The translations under genes were made by a program, and so were the position numbers. The notes beneath the pieces were generated by a model. The model was not told the origin of the DNA. It saw only the letters and a list, made by a program, of their open reading frames with translations, and searched no databases. This document shows, piece after piece, positions 45,364 through 55,307 of a DNA stretch of 64,000 nucleotides. Source of the DNA: Cognatundibacterium jejuense (lineage in GTDB: Bacteria; Pseudomonadota; Gammaproteobacteria; Burkholderiales; Burkholderiaceae_D); the NCBI RefSeq assembly GCF_014284255.1, contig NZ_JACOFV010000002.1, forward strand, positions 248,001-312,000, given 5' to 3'. Every line of letters starts with the position of its first letter. Position 1 is the stretch's first letter.

Positions 45364-46523
45364 AAGCGTTGCTGGCTATCATCCGGAAAGAGCTAAAAGA
45401 TGCGTTGCGTGATCGCCGGACCTTAATGACGGCGTTGTTTAGCTCATTACTCGGCGCACCGTTAATATTGCTGGTGTTTTCTACCGTGCTTTCACAAGTC
45501 GAATCACAAGAAGATAAGCGACAGGTGCTGGCGGTCGGTATGCAATACGCACCGCAGTTAGAAAATTTTATTTTGCGTCAGGGATACCAGATTAAAACTG
45601 CTCCTGTTGATTACGAAGCAAAGTCGCGCAGTAAAGAAATTGATCAACCTGTGCTGATCATTTCCGCTGACTTTGAAGAAAAATTATCACACGGTGAAAA
45701 AGTGAATCTCGAAGTCGCCTACGATACCTCGAATCGGAACGCAGAATTTGGTGTCCGTCCACTACGGCATTTGCTCGATAGTTATAATCAGGAAGTCATG
45801 TTAATGGGGCTGACCATGCGTGGCATTTCATCCGAACTGCTGCAATTGATAGAGGTGAAAGAGCGGTATTTACAAAAACAGGAAGAACGAAAAACTTCAG
45901 TAACTGAGATGTTGCCGATGATGGTTTTGATGGCGATTGTTGTTGGTGGCATGTATGCAGCAATCGACACGACCGCCGGAGAACGTGAGCGCGGATCACT
46001 CGAGCCTTTGATGATGAATCCGGTCAATGGGTGGCAACTGGCGGTCGGTAAATGGAGTGCTGTTGCGCTGGTGGGTGTGGGGGTCGTTATATTGACAATA
46101 GCGAGCTTTTTTCCATCGCAATGGCTGATCAAAAATGACACCTTAAGGGCTGAGTTTCAGTTTAATTTTAAAGACGCCATGTTTTTTCTGATGATTTTGA
46201 TACCTCTGGCAGCGAGCGTCGCAGCGATGCAAATTGCCGTTGCGCTTGACTGTAAAAGTTACAAAGAGGCACAAGTCAGAAACCAGATCGTGTCCATGTT
46301 TATTCCTTTCGTTTCACTCATACCCATCATGTTTCCAGGAAGAGAGCCAGCGTGGTTCAAATGGATTCCGGTACTGGCGCAAAATCAAATGATGAATCAG
46401 GTCTTGCGCGGGGAAGCATTGAATTATCTGACAGTTACCATTGCTTTGTTCGTATGTGCTGGATTGACATTCCTTAGCCTTGCCTATATTGCACAAAAAA
46501 TGCGTAAAGTGGTGATGAGTTAG
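45360..46523 (+). CDS. natB: ABC transporter permease NatB
   Basis: 387 residues. An N-terminal helix (TALFSSLLGAPLILLVFST) precedes a large extracytoplasmic loop (about 45-175). Five or more C-terminal helices then follow (MLPMMVLMAIVVGGMYAAID; WSAVALVGVGVVILTIASFF; AMFFLMILIPLAASVAAMQI; YLTVTIALFVCAGLTFLSLA). TTAGERERGSLEPLMMNPV is the ABC2/NatB signature. The start codon overlaps natA and has a perfect AAGGAGGT site. Ends the operon before a strong terminator. Confidence 0.88.
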   Translation: MKALLAIIRKELKDALRDRRTLMTALFSSLLGAPLILLVFSTVLSQVESQEDKRQVLAVGMQYAPQLENFILRQGYQIKTAPVDYEAKSRSKEIDQPVLIISADFEEKLSHGEKVNLEVAYDTSNRNAEFGVRPLRHLLDSYNQEVMLMGLTMRGISSELLQLIEVKERYLQKQEERKTSVTEMLPMMVLMAIVVGGMYAAIDTTAGERERGSLEPLMMNPVNGWQLAVGKWSAVALVGVGVVILTIASFFPSQWLIKNDTLRAEFQFNFKDAMFFLMILIPLAASVAAMQIAVALDCKSYKEAQVRNQIVSMFIPFVSLIPIMFPGREPAWFKWIPVLAQNQMMNQVLRGEALNYLTVTIALFVCAGLTFLSLAYIAQKMRKVVMS

Positions 46524-46540
46524 AGCATTAGGTGACATGA

Positions 46541-46579
46541 AAAACCCCATTGATCAACAATGATCAATGGGGTTTTTTT
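46541..46579. terminator. Bidirectional terminator between natB and rapZ
   Basis: AACCCCATTGATCA, a short loop, TGATCAATGGGGTT form a 14-bp stem flanked by A residues on the left and T residues on the right. It can end the natB transcript (plus) and the rapZ transcript (minus). Confidence 0.9.
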
Positions 46580-46606
46580 ATATCGCATCGATTCGGTATT
46601 GCCTAG

Positions 46607-47467
46607 TTAAAGACGCCGGTGTCTGATCAATACTTGCTCAGTTTTCTGAAAATATTTTGTCAGCTTTTCAACCATATAGACGGAACGGTGTTGACCACCA
46701 GTGCAGCCTATAGCAACAGTCAGGTAACTGCGATTATCTTGTTTAAAAGCAGGTAGCCACTTAGTAATGAAGTTCAGGATATCCAGATACATATCTTGCG
46801 CCATTTCCTGATTATCCAGAAAACGTATGACTGGTTCATCGCGGCCAGTAAGAGGACGCAATAGAGGATCATAGTGTGGATTCGGAATCATACGGACATC
46901 AAAAACCAGATCGGCATCCAATGGTACACCGCGCTTGAATGCAAATGATTCAAACATCAGAGTTAATGGTGAACGTTGAATCTGCACTACCACTTTTACC
47001 CAAGCACGTAACTGATTCGCGCGCAAATCTGTCGTATCAATTACGTGCGCCAAATTTTGAATACCAGCCAAAATTTCCCGCTCTTCTTCTATACACTCAA
47101 CCAGACTCAGGTCGACATTCGAAGCCAACTCCATCGCCAGACGATGTGACAAAGGATGGCTGCGACGGGTTTCGGAAAAGCGTGCGACCAAAGAATCGGT
47201 GCTAGCGGTTAAAAACAATACCCTGACATCATGTCCCAGATCACGCAGATCCTGTAGTGTTTGCGGCAAACCTGAGAGTAAATGTGCGCTACGGGAATCG
47301 ATAGAGATTGCCGCGTTGGTATGATCTTCCTGGCTCAGAGTTTTAATCAGACCCGGTAATAAGCTGGGGGGCAGGTTATCGACGCAATAGTAACCAGCAT
47401 CTTCCAATACGTTAAGCGCAACCGACTTTCCGGAACCGGAGATGCCTGAGATAAGTAATATCTGCAT
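46607..47467 (-). CDS. rapZ: RNase adapter protein RapZ
   Basis: 286 residues. Walker A GISGSGKSVALN at the N-terminus. VDNLPPSLLPGLI and LFLTASTDSLVARFSETRRS follow. The C-terminal CTGGQHRSVYMVEKL block binds sugar phosphate and RNA in E. coli. RapZ directs GlmZ sRNA to RNase E and so controls glucosamine-6-phosphate synthase; the sRNA itself is not visible here. It follows hprK by 1 bp. Confidence 0.95.
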   Translation of the reverse strand: MQILLISGISGSGKSVALNVLEDAGYYCVDNLPPSLLPGLIKTLSQEDHTNAAISIDSRSAHLLSGLPQTLQDLRDLGHDVRVLFLTASTDSLVARFSETRRSHPLSHRLAMELASNVDLSLVECIEEEREILAGIQNLAHVIDTTDLRANQLRAWVKVVVQIQRSPLTLMFESFAFKRGVPLDADLVFDVRMIPNPHYDPLLRPLTGRDEPVIRFLDNQEMAQDMYLDILNFITKWLPAFKQDNRSYLTVAIGCTGGQHRSVYMVEKLTKYFQKTEQVLIRHRRL

Positions 47468-47468
47468 A

Positions 47469-48410
47469 TTAATCTCCGGCTTCCATCGCCCGACGTTGTC
47501 TTTCCATGAAGTCTTCTAACGTATTAATACCGCGTAGTTGTAAGATAGTATTACGCACCGCCGCCTCCAACAGAACCGCAATATTGCGCCCTGCAGCGAC
47601 AGGAATTACCACTTTACGGATAGGCAAACCCAATACATCTTCGGTTTGCGAATCAATTGGCAGACGTTCGTAATTTTCTTCCAACGTACTGCGTCGAACC
47701 AGATGCACAATCAGTTTCAGACGCATTTTGCGACGCACTGCAGTTTCACCAAAAATGGTTTTGATATCTAGCAAGCCCAGACCGCGTACCTCTAGCAAGT
47801 TTTGCAGTAATTCAGGGCAGCGACCTTCTATCATGTTCGGTGCAATACGCGAAAATTCGACCGCATCATCTGCGACCAAGCCATGGCTACGTGAAATCAG
47901 TTCTAGCCCCAATTCGCTCTTACCTAAACCTGATTCACCGGTAATGAGTACACCAACGCCCAGTACGTCCATAAAAACACCGTGCATCGTGATACTTTGC
48001 GCGAGCTTTTTAGACAGATAAACTCGCAAATAATCAATCGCCTGTGCTGATGGATAAGGCGTAGAAAATAGTGGGATATTATTGTCGTCGCAGGTGGTCA
48101 GAAACGGTGGTGGTGATTCCAGCCCTTGGGCTACGATCAATGCAGGTGGGCCGCCAGCGACCAGTTCACGGATCAAATTTGCGCGCGAGGCGTTGGATAA
48201 GCGGTTGTAATAAGCGAGTTCCTGATGCCCCAGCACTTGTATGCGTCCCGGATGGATCAAGTTAAGGTGGCCGACCTGATCTGCTGATGAAGCTGCATCG
48301 CCAGTAATTTGCTTATCTGCACCTGCAAAACCGGCAAACCAACCCAGTTGCATGATGTCACGATTGTCATCGTAGATTTTTTGTATCGTTAATTCGGTAA
48401 ATAAGGGCAT
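47469..48410 (-). CDS. hprK: HPr kinase/phosphorylase HprK
   Basis: 313 residues. The catalytic P-loop is [17 protein letters not shown], then the HPrK signature [15 protein letters not shown] and [20 protein letters not shown]. The N-terminal domain is [13 protein letters not shown] onward. HprK phosphorylates HPr on Ser and reverses this. In proteobacteria without a full PTS it links HPr/PtsN signalling to nitrogen and carbon status. ptsN is 37 bp upstream and rapZ is 1 bp downstream. Confidence 0.95.
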   Translation of the reverse strand: MPLFTELTIQKIYDDNRDIMQLGWFAGFAGADKQITGDAASSADQVGHLNLIHPGRIQVLGHQELAYYNRLSNASRANLIRELVAGGPPALIVAQGLESPPPFLTTCDDNNIPLFSTPYPSAQAIDYLRVYLSKKLAQSITMHGVFMDVLGVGVLITGESGLGKSELGLELISRSHGLVADDAVEFSRIAPNMIEGRCPELLQNLLEVRGLGLLDIKTIFGETAVRRKMRLKLIVHLVRRSTLEENYERLPIDSQTEDVLGLPIRKVVIPVAAGRNIAVLLEAAVRNTILQLRGINTLEDFMERQRRAMEAGD

Positions 48411-48447
48411 GGCGATAAAGTAAATCCAGCGACAACAAACAGGTTAA

Positions 48448-48921
48448 TCAGGGTGCGGCTGATATATCCGGGCGCCACGCGAGAATTTTCTCGTAAATAA
48501 CACTGGCACTCGGTTCAGAATTGAGTTCATTACGAAAGCTCTCGTTTGAAAGCATTTCTGCAATTTCAGATAATATCTCAAGATGCTGTTGCGTGACATT
48601 GTCCGGCATTAGCAGGAAAATCAATAAGTTTACGGGTTGCGCATCCGGAGACTCAAACGGAATGGCTTCTTTTAACCTGACCAGTGCGGCGATCGGTGCT
48701 TTGAGTCCCTTGATTCTGCCATGTGGTACAGCGACACCGTGGCCTAAGCCAGTGGATCCCAAGCGTTCACGGGCAAACAGATTATCCGAAACTGTAGAAC
48801 GGGCAATGCTGCAATTATTTTCAAACAGCAAGCCTGCCTGTTCAAAGGCCCGTTTTTTACTGGATATCTCTAAATCCAGAAGTACATTGGCTAAAGGAAG
48901 AATTTTTGCAATATTGGTCAT
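48448..48921 (-). CDS. ptsN: PTS IIA-like nitrogen-regulatory protein PtsN
   Basis: 157 residues. The phosphorylated His is His67 in GLGHGVAVPHGRIKG. PVNLLIFLLMPD and HLEILSEIAEMLSN complete the EIIA fold. PtsN takes phosphate from PtsP/NPr and adjusts potassium, nitrogen and envelope functions. In most proteobacteria rpoN and hpf precede it; here the next upstream gene is an unrelated c-di-GMP protein. Confidence 0.95.
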   Translation of the reverse strand: MTNIAKILPLANVLLDLEISSKKRAFEQAGLLFENNCSIARSTVSDNLFARERLGSTGLGHGVAVPHGRIKGLKAPIAALVRLKEAIPFESPDAQPVNLLIFLLMPDNVTQQHLEILSEIAEMLSNESFRNELNSEPSASVIYEKILAWRPDISAAP

Positions 48922-49020
48922 GGTGCAAGATCTGGTTACAGCAATAAAATAGGTGGCGCGGCGCTGAATTGAACCAAATTATAGGCTTCTTTTTATAAAC
49001 TTGTTTAAATAAACATGCTC

Positions 49021-51696
49021 TTACAACTGCCTGTTGTTCTGAAGTAGCTTCTCAAATTGTTCCACAGGCAGGGGTTGACTAAAATAAAAACCTTGCATTT
49101 CCTGGCAACCAGAGTCAGTCAAAAAGAGCATTTGCTCAGCATTTTCTACACCTTCTGCGGTCACACTCATTCCTAAAGCCTTGGCCATCGCAATAATTGC
49201 ATGGGTCAACACGACAGAATCCTGATTAGCCGGAATTTTATGAATGAACGAGCGGTCAATTTTTAGATTATCGATAGGAAAACGCTGGAGATATGAAAGC
49301 GAAGAGAATCCAGTGCCAAAATCATCCAATGAAATACTGACGCCAAGTTTTTTAATGGATTCAAATACCGGCAACAGTAAATCCAATTCCCCCATTAACA
49401 AACCTTCGGTAATCTCTAACTGCAATGCGGATGGAGGCAATTTTGTTTCTTGCAACGTATGTTCAATAAATTTACACAGACTCGGGTCTTGAAATTGCTT
49501 AGGCGATATATTGACACTGACCACAATATCTGGTGCCAGATGCGCACGCCATGCGCAGGTTTGCCGACAAACCTGCTCTAACACCCAACGCCCTAAGGGC
49601 AGAATTAAACCAATTTCTTCGGAAATAGGAATAAATTCAGTTGGCGGTATGAGTCCCATGCCGGGCATTTGCCAGCGTACCAAGGCTTCGGCGCCAACGA
49701 TACGTGAAGTTTCCAAAGAAATTTTTGGTTGGTAATACACCAAAAATTCTTGTTCTGTCAGCGCCCGGCGCAAGTTGGTTTCCAGCGCATAACGATGCTG
49801 AGCCCGCACATTTAATTCAGTAGTAAAGAATTGATAGTTATTTCTTCCCGACTCTTTAGCATGATACATCGCTGAATCAGCGCAGCGCATCAACGTTGCG
49901 GCATCACTCCCATCGTGTGGGAATACGCTGATACCGATCGAGGTGCCAAGATGATATTCATTGCTATCGATCAAAAATGGATCGCGCATTTTTGCCAGCA
50001 CACGCTCCCCAAGATCACGTAAAAACTGGGCATCAGGAACGTTCTCGACAATAATCACAAATTCATCACCTCCCAGGCGCGCTAATAAATCGGTCGAGCG
50101 TATGCAAGAATTTAAACGTCCTGACACGTCTCGCAATAACATGTCACCAGCTGCATGTCCGGCTGTATCATTCACATTTTTAAATCGGTCGAGATCGAGA
50201 AATAACAGAGCTACGCGTTGCTGATGTCTATAGGCATCGCTTAATGCTTTTGTGAGTCTGAGATTCAATTGATGACGATTTGGCAGCCCGGTTAATGCAT
50301 CAAACGATGCCATAAAGTTGAGCTGACGCTGGGTTTCCCGGACTTCGGTGGTATCGGTAAATGAAATTAACACTGCCGAAATGGAAGCATTACTCTTCTT
50401 AAAAATGGGCAAACAATTCACCAGTAACCAAACAACCGATCCATCGCTAAGTTCGACACCGGTAGAGAGATTTAAAATTGGAGTACCATTCTTAAAGACA
50501 AAAGAGGCAGGATCATCACCCAGCTTTAGCATCTGTCCGTCTTCACCAAAAATGCGTTTGAAATAGCGATGACGACGTCCAACGTTATTGACATCACCAA
50601 TTTTTAAAATACGCAAGGCGCTAGGATTGCTAGTGATAATTTGACCACCTGGCGCAATCACCATGATACCTTCAGATAAATTGGTGACCACGGAGCGATA
50701 GCGTTCTTCGCTTTCCTCCAGGCTTTGTTCCATATTTTTTTTATCGATCGCCAGACCAATCAGGTCACAGGCATCGACTATCATCGCGTGTTCATCGTCG
50801 GTCGGGCTATGTGTCTCTTTGCAATACACATCGACAGTGCCAAGTACGCTGTTAAAGGCAGTGGTGATTGGTACGGACCAGCACGAACGCAAACCATGTG
50901 CTATAGCGCTAGATTTAAATTTTTCCCAGATAGGACTGACTTCAATATCCTGAACAATAGTCAAGCGATTGTAGAAAATCGCTGCCGCAGATGAGCAACT
51001 ATTGATCCCAATCGGAATATTGCGTAACTGTTGAGAGAATTCTTCCGGCAATCCCGGACCTGCACCAAAATTGAGTGTCTGCGTACTTTGATCGAATAAG
51101 CTGATAGCGCACATGGAACCATTTGCCAACAGACGTTCCATACGGTCGCAGACATCTTCCAAAATATGCGACAAAGGTTTATCCAACGCGATCATTTCGA
51201 GAATTTCTTTCTCGTGATGCAGTGCTTCTTGCACCCGGTTGGCTTTGGCTTTGACCGGGTCGCTTAGTGACAGTTGATGAACTTTCGCTGTCGCACCTTG
51301 CTGCGGTGCTGCTTCACGCACGCTGATTAAAATCGCGGCTTGCGAATGATAACTAAATTGCCTGCTTTGAACTTCGATATCAATTGATTGACCATCGAGG
51401 CGTATGCATTGGTAAAACTGTCTATCCGGTGTATTTGGAGAGCCCGGATTTTTAAGTAGTTGTTTTACTGTTTCGTGATGGCGTGCAACCAGAAAAGTCT
51501 CAGGCTTTGAGCCTATCAACTGATGCAATCCGGTTGCTTTCATCAAATCGAGGCCTGCTGGATTTGCGTAGGCAATGCAATCGTCAATTAAAACGTATAT
51601 TGCGCCGGGGAGATGTTCAAGTAAGCTTGGGTACCAGTCATGGTTGACCATTTGTTCACGGGCACTGGCACTGAGCAAAGTAATGGGCGATATCAC
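49021..51696 (-). CDS. PAS-GAF-PAS-GGDEF-EAL cyclic di-GMP protein
   Basis: 891 residues, cytoplasmic. A PAS domain (about 20-130, YPSLLEHLPGAIYVLIDDCIAY), a GAF domain (about 165-320), and a second PAS (about 330-455). The GGDEF domain reads DALTGLPNRHQLNLRLTKAL with intact LGGDEFVII and RSTD five residues before it as an I-site. The EAL domain has VGAEALVRW, VSVNISPKQFQDPSLC and LDDFGTGFSSLSYLQRFPID, so the phosphodiesterase residues are present. It may make or break c-di-GMP. The start is GTG 51696; ATG 51651 (MVNHDWYPS) is an alternative. Confidence 0.92.
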   Translation of the reverse strand: MISPITLLSASAREQMVNHDWYPSLLEHLPGAIYVLIDDCIAYANPAGLDLMKATGLHQLIGSKPETFLVARHHETVKQLLKNPGSPNTPDRQFYQCIRLDGQSIDIEVQSRQFSYHSQAAILISVREAAPQQGATAKVHQLSLSDPVKAKANRVQEALHHEKEILEMIALDKPLSHILEDVCDRMERLLANGSMCAISLFDQSTQTLNFGAGPGLPEEFSQQLRNIPIGINSCSSAAAIFYNRLTIVQDIEVSPIWEKFKSSAIAHGLRSCWSVPITTAFNSVLGTVDVYCKETHSPTDDEHAMIVDACDLIGLAIDKKNMEQSLEESEERYRSVVTNLSEGIMVIAPGGQIITSNPSALRILKIGDVNNVGRRHRYFKRIFGEDGQMLKLGDDPASFVFKNGTPILNLSTGVELSDGSVVWLLVNCLPIFKKSNASISAVLISFTDTTEVRETQRQLNFMASFDALTGLPNRHQLNLRLTKALSDAYRHQQRVALLFLDLDRFKNVNDTAGHAAGDMLLRDVSGRLNSCIRSTDLLARLGGDEFVIIVENVPDAQFLRDLGERVLAKMRDPFLIDSNEYHLGTSIGISVFPHDGSDAATLMRCADSAMYHAKESGRNNYQFFTTELNVRAQHRYALETNLRRALTEQEFLVYYQPKISLETSRIVGAEALVRWQMPGMGLIPPTEFIPISEEIGLILPLGRWVLEQVCRQTCAWRAHLAPDIVVSVNISPKQFQDPSLCKFIEHTLQETKLPPSALQLEITEGLLMGELDLLLPVFESIKKLGVSISLDDFGTGFSSLSYLQRFPIDNLKIDRSFIHKIPANQDSVVLTHAIIAMAKALGMSVTAEGVENAEQMLFLTDSGCQEMQGFYFSQPLPVEQFEKLLQNNRQL

Positions 51697-51880
51697 GAAA
51701 ACAATCTAAAAAAAACAATTTAATTTATCTACGATGTTTGTGCGGTCAGGAAGTTTATTTCCGGCAGCAATCATGGCAAAGAGTGCGCATGTTCGTCAAC
51801 ATTTAATTTAAATTTGACGAACTACGTTGTCGGAAATTTCCATCCTCTTTCAAAACTACAGCAACCATGAAGAGAATAAA

Positions 51881-52552
51881 TTAATTTAAGTCTATACGAA
51901 CAAATAACAAAAGTACGTCACCGTTACCTTTGTTCTTAGACAGACGAGGTACATACGCAGCCATCAGTTTTGTATTTTTTGTACCGATAGAAGCGACCGG
52001 CAGTGCGATAGGGAATGGGACGCCTTTAAAATAATCTGTGCGGCTGATCAGCGAATAGGTGTAACCACCGCCAATTTCAATATTACCTGCGATGGGTTTC
52101 ATCCACTGATAGGCATAACCTGCCATAGGCTGAGGTTTGTAGTGCGAATCAGAAATGATCATTGCATAGAATAATTCTTCATTGTCTTTTTCATCTCGGA
52201 TGGCTTTAGTAAAACCCAGACCCCAGGCATTTTCGTTGAGTTCTGAAATTTTTTCAGGCGTGTACGTATTGCGTCCATGATGTGCGAGACCGGACAAGTT
52301 AAGCGACATTGCGCCTTCATCGACAATCTTTGTCATCTTGCGCTTGGCTCTTTCATACCAACCCGGTTGATCTTCGGCCGGCACTTGAGCCATAGGGGCT
52401 CCGGTTGCAGATGCAACTGGCGATGATGCCATCGCGCTTTCTACGACAGGCTGCGGTGTTATTTGTGCCGACGCTGTTGAAGCGACTGCCAGGCTTAAAA
52501 GTAATGTAGAAATGCTGATGCATTTGCCTAAAAATGGCGTTCGGGAGTTCAT
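51881..52552 (-). CDS. pagP: Lipid A palmitoyltransferase PagP
   Basis: Outer-membrane beta-barrel enzyme that moves palmitate from phospholipid to lipid A, lowering permeability to cationic peptides. Signal peptide ends at ASTASAQ. Catalytic pattern: His in LAHHGRNTYTPEKI, then DSH in ISDSHYKPQPMAGYAYQW. Later FPIALPVASIG matches IPLPVLLPLASVG of E. coli PagP. The 223-residue precursor is longer than E. coli PagP (186) because of a Pro/Ala-rich stretch of about 30 residues after the signal peptide. A PhoP-type promoter was not recognised. Confidence 0.88.
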   Translation of the reverse strand: MNSRTPFLGKCISISTLLLSLAVASTASAQITPQPVVESAMASSPVASATGAPMAQVPAEDQPGWYERAKRKMTKIVDEGAMSLNLSGLAHHGRNTYTPEKISELNENAWGLGFTKAIRDEKDNEELFYAMIISDSHYKPQPMAGYAYQWMKPIAGNIEIGGGYTYSLISRTDYFKGVPFPIALPVASIGTKNTKLMAAYVPRLSKNKGNGDVLLLFVRIDLN

Positions 52553-52607
52553 GGCTTAATTTAAGGAAAAATAAAAGAAAATTTAAAAATAAACAGAAAT
52601 TAGAAAA

Positions 52608-53456
52608 TTATTGGCGCGCATTTCTACCGTTGCCGGGTTGCTGACCGGTTGAAAAATTACTACGCCACGGATTAATATCGAGACCACCACGACGGGTGTA
52701 ACGCGCATACACTGCTAATTTTTGCGGTTTGCAATGCTGCATAATGTCGACAAAAATTCTTTCTACACACTGTTCATGGAATTCATTGTGATTGCGAAAA
52801 CCAATCAGGTAACGCAACAAACTTTCCTGATCAATTTGCGATCCTACATAACGAATTTGCACACTGCCCCAATCCGGCTGCCCAGTCACCAGACAATTCG
52901 ATTTCAGCAGATGCGATAGCAGCGTTTCCTCCACTGGTGCTTCGTCGTGATTGGCGCTTAACAATGCAGGATTAGGAGTATAAGCATCGACTTCAATATC
53001 GAGTCGGTCAAGCAAACGACCTTCCAGTTCCTGCATTTTCAGTTGACTAAAATTTTCTGATAAACATAAGCTGACATGTACTGACGCACCAACTGCCGCT
53101 GATAAATCTTTTTTGAGTACATCAGTCAACGCTTCCGGACTGGCTAAACGTGTCTGATTAAAACTATTCAAATAGAGCTTGAACGATTTAGACTCAATAA
53201 TATTTGCCGATTCCGCAGGTACTGTCACTGTGGCAATCGCTACTTGTGGTTTACCGCGTTGATTTAACCACGACACTTCATAGGCGTTCCAAATGTCCAC
53301 GCCAAAAAATGGCAGGTTCGTAACGACGCCAATTTCCGCGCGCTTTTCGGCGCGCGGAATCGGGAATAGTAGTGAAGCATCATATTCGGCTTTATACGTC
53401 GCCGCTTTACCTAACAAAGATTGTTCAGGTGAATTAGTAGAGGTAGCGTCAGTCAT
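52608..53456 (-). CDS. queF: NADPH-dependent 7-cyano-7-deazaguanine reductase QueF
   Basis: Reduces preQ0 to preQ1 in queuosine synthesis. The 282-residue type II (two-domain) form. Catalytic Cys188 is in [20 protein letters not shown]. The QueF NADPH motif is [12 protein letters not shown] in the N-terminal half, and the C-terminal part reads [15 protein letters not shown]. It is 42 bp after ilvA on the same strand. Confidence 0.95.
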   Translation of the reverse strand: MTDATSTNSPEQSLLGKAATYKAEYDASLLFPIPRAEKRAEIGVVTNLPFFGVDIWNAYEVSWLNQRGKPQVAIATVTVPAESANIIESKSFKLYLNSFNQTRLASPEALTDVLKKDLSAAVGASVHVSLCLSENFSQLKMQELEGRLLDRLDIEVDAYTPNPALLSANHDEAPVEETLLSHLLKSNCLVTGQPDWGSVQIRYVGSQIDQESLLRYLIGFRNHNEFHEQCVERIFVDIMQHCKPQKLAVYARYTRRGGLDINPWRSNFSTGQQPGNGRNARQ

Positions 53457-53498
53457 TGCAAGTTCTATCGTAGTCAGCTTAAAGTTCGGCCAAAAAAA

Positions 53499-55034
53499 TC
53501 AGCCTAAAAATAATTGGTAAACGGGGTTTTTACTCTCATCCCAGTAGCGATACCCGAGTGTGGATAAAAATTCGCGGAAAATTTTCATTTCCTTTTTCGG
53601 CACCTGTAAACCCACCAACGTACGGCCATAGTCTGCGCCGTGATTGCGATAGTGGAATAAACTGATATTCCAGTTCGGAGCCATGCTATTAAGGAAGCGC
53701 ATCAACGCTCCTGGTCGTTCAGGGAACTCGAAGCGGTACAGCAATTCATTTTCCGCCAGTACACTCTTGCCACCCACCAGATGACGAATATGCAGCTTGG
53801 CTAATTCATCGTGCGTCAAATCGAGAGTTGCAAAGCCATGCTTTTCAAAATTCTTCGCAATTTTGCTTGATTCGAGTTTGTCATTGACCTGGATACCGAC
53901 AAAAATATGCGCAGCTTTTTCATCGCTGATGCGGTAGTTGAATTCAGTCACATTGCGCGCCCCAACCAGTTCGCAGAAGCGTTTAAAGCTACCGCGTTCT
54001 TCTGGAATGGTGACGGCAAAAACGGCCTCGCGTGCTTCACCGACCTCAGCGCGCTCTGCAACAAATCGCAAACGATCAAAGTTCATGTTAGCACCGCAAG
54101 CGATGGTCACCATAGTTTCATTTTTAAGCGGCTTTTTATTCGCTTTGGCGCGTTCGATGTAGGCTTTGCAACCAGCAACAGCCAATGCACCAGCAGGTTC
54201 CAAAATACTGCGTGTATCTTGAAACACGTCTTTAATCGCAGCACACACTGCGTCGGTATCGACAGTGATGACCTCATCGACATACAGCTTCGCCAGACGG
54301 AAGGTTTCTTCACCGACTAATTTGACTGCAGTGCCATCAGAAAATAAACCGACATCATTGAGAGTCACGCGCTTGCCAGCTTTCAGACTACGCGCCATCG
54401 CGTCTGAGTCGGTAGTTTGTACACCGATGATTTTTATTTCAGGGCGAATAGCTTTCACGTACGCTGCAACACCTGCGATCAAACCTCCGCCTCCGATTGC
54501 CACAAAAATGGCATGGATAGGTTCCGAGCGTTGGCGCAAAATTTCCATACCGACTGTCCCTTGTCCTGCGATCACATCTGGATCATCAAACGGATGGACA
54601 AAAGTCAGCTTACGCTTTTTTTCCAATTCCAACGCATGGCCATACGCATCTGTAAAAGAGTCGCCAAACAGCACAACTTCTACATTCTCGCCACCATGCG
54701 ACCGCACAGCATCAATTTTGACTGGCGGTGTGGTGGTGGGCATCACAATCACGGCTTTGCAGCCCACGCGTTTAGCACTTAATGCGACGCCTTGTGCATG
54801 ATTACCAGCGGATGCACAAATCACACCGCGCTTTAATTGGGCTGGCGTCAGGTGAGCGATTTTATTGTAGGCACCACGGATTTTGAAGCTGAACACACTT
54901 TGCATGTCTTCACGCTTGAACATAATTCGATTATCCATACGGGCTGACAGGCTGGGCGCAAATTCCAGCGGAGTTTCAAAGGCGACGTCGTAGACGCGGG
55001 CAGTCAGGATCTTTTTCAGATAATCGGTGCTCAT
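53499..55034 (-). CDS. ilvA: Threonine ammonia-lyase, biosynthetic
   Basis: Deaminates threonine to 2-oxobutanoate, first step to isoleucine. 511 residues. PLP-binding Lys51 in FSFKIRGAYNKI. The phosphate-cradle Gly loop is in VAIGGGGLIAGVA, and ASAGNHAQGVALSA also fits. Two C-terminal ACT-like regulatory domains (about 330-510; REAVFAVTIPEERGSFKRFC and YRFEFPERPGALMRFLNS) give isoleucine/valine feedback. The length matches the biosynthetic, not catabolic, form. Confidence 0.95.
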   Translation of the reverse strand: MSTDYLKKILTARVYDVAFETPLEFAPSLSARMDNRIMFKREDMQSVFSFKIRGAYNKIAHLTPAQLKRGVICASAGNHAQGVALSAKRVGCKAVIVMPTTTPPVKIDAVRSHGGENVEVVLFGDSFTDAYGHALELEKKRKLTFVHPFDDPDVIAGQGTVGMEILRQRSEPIHAIFVAIGGGGLIAGVAAYVKAIRPEIKIIGVQTTDSDAMARSLKAGKRVTLNDVGLFSDGTAVKLVGEETFRLAKLYVDEVITVDTDAVCAAIKDVFQDTRSILEPAGALAVAGCKAYIERAKANKKPLKNETMVTIACGANMNFDRLRFVAERAEVGEAREAVFAVTIPEERGSFKRFCELVGARNVTEFNYRISDEKAAHIFVGIQVNDKLESSKIAKNFEKHGFATLDLTHDELAKLHIRHLVGGKSVLAENELLYRFEFPERPGALMRFLNSMAPNWNISLFHYRNHGADYGRTLVGLQVPKKEMKIFREFLSTLGYRYWDESKNPVYQLFLG

Positions 55035-55307
55035 AAGCTTCAGAAGTAAGGTGAATTAATAGTTGAGATTTTTTACAGTTTTTACAGAAATCAATGACAG
55101 CAAACAATCACAGCGTGATAACACGATCTCGTCGACGAAAGTAAGGGTTGTGCCAGTACTTCAGCTATTAACAATGATACCTGAGCACATTTGTAATGAG
55201 GCTTTCAGATCATTTCCGACAATTGCTTAATAGTAATTTAATGGTAATTCTTTAGAATAAAGCCTAGCTATTATAATGGATGCCCTTTAGCCTTACCTCA
55301 CGAATCC

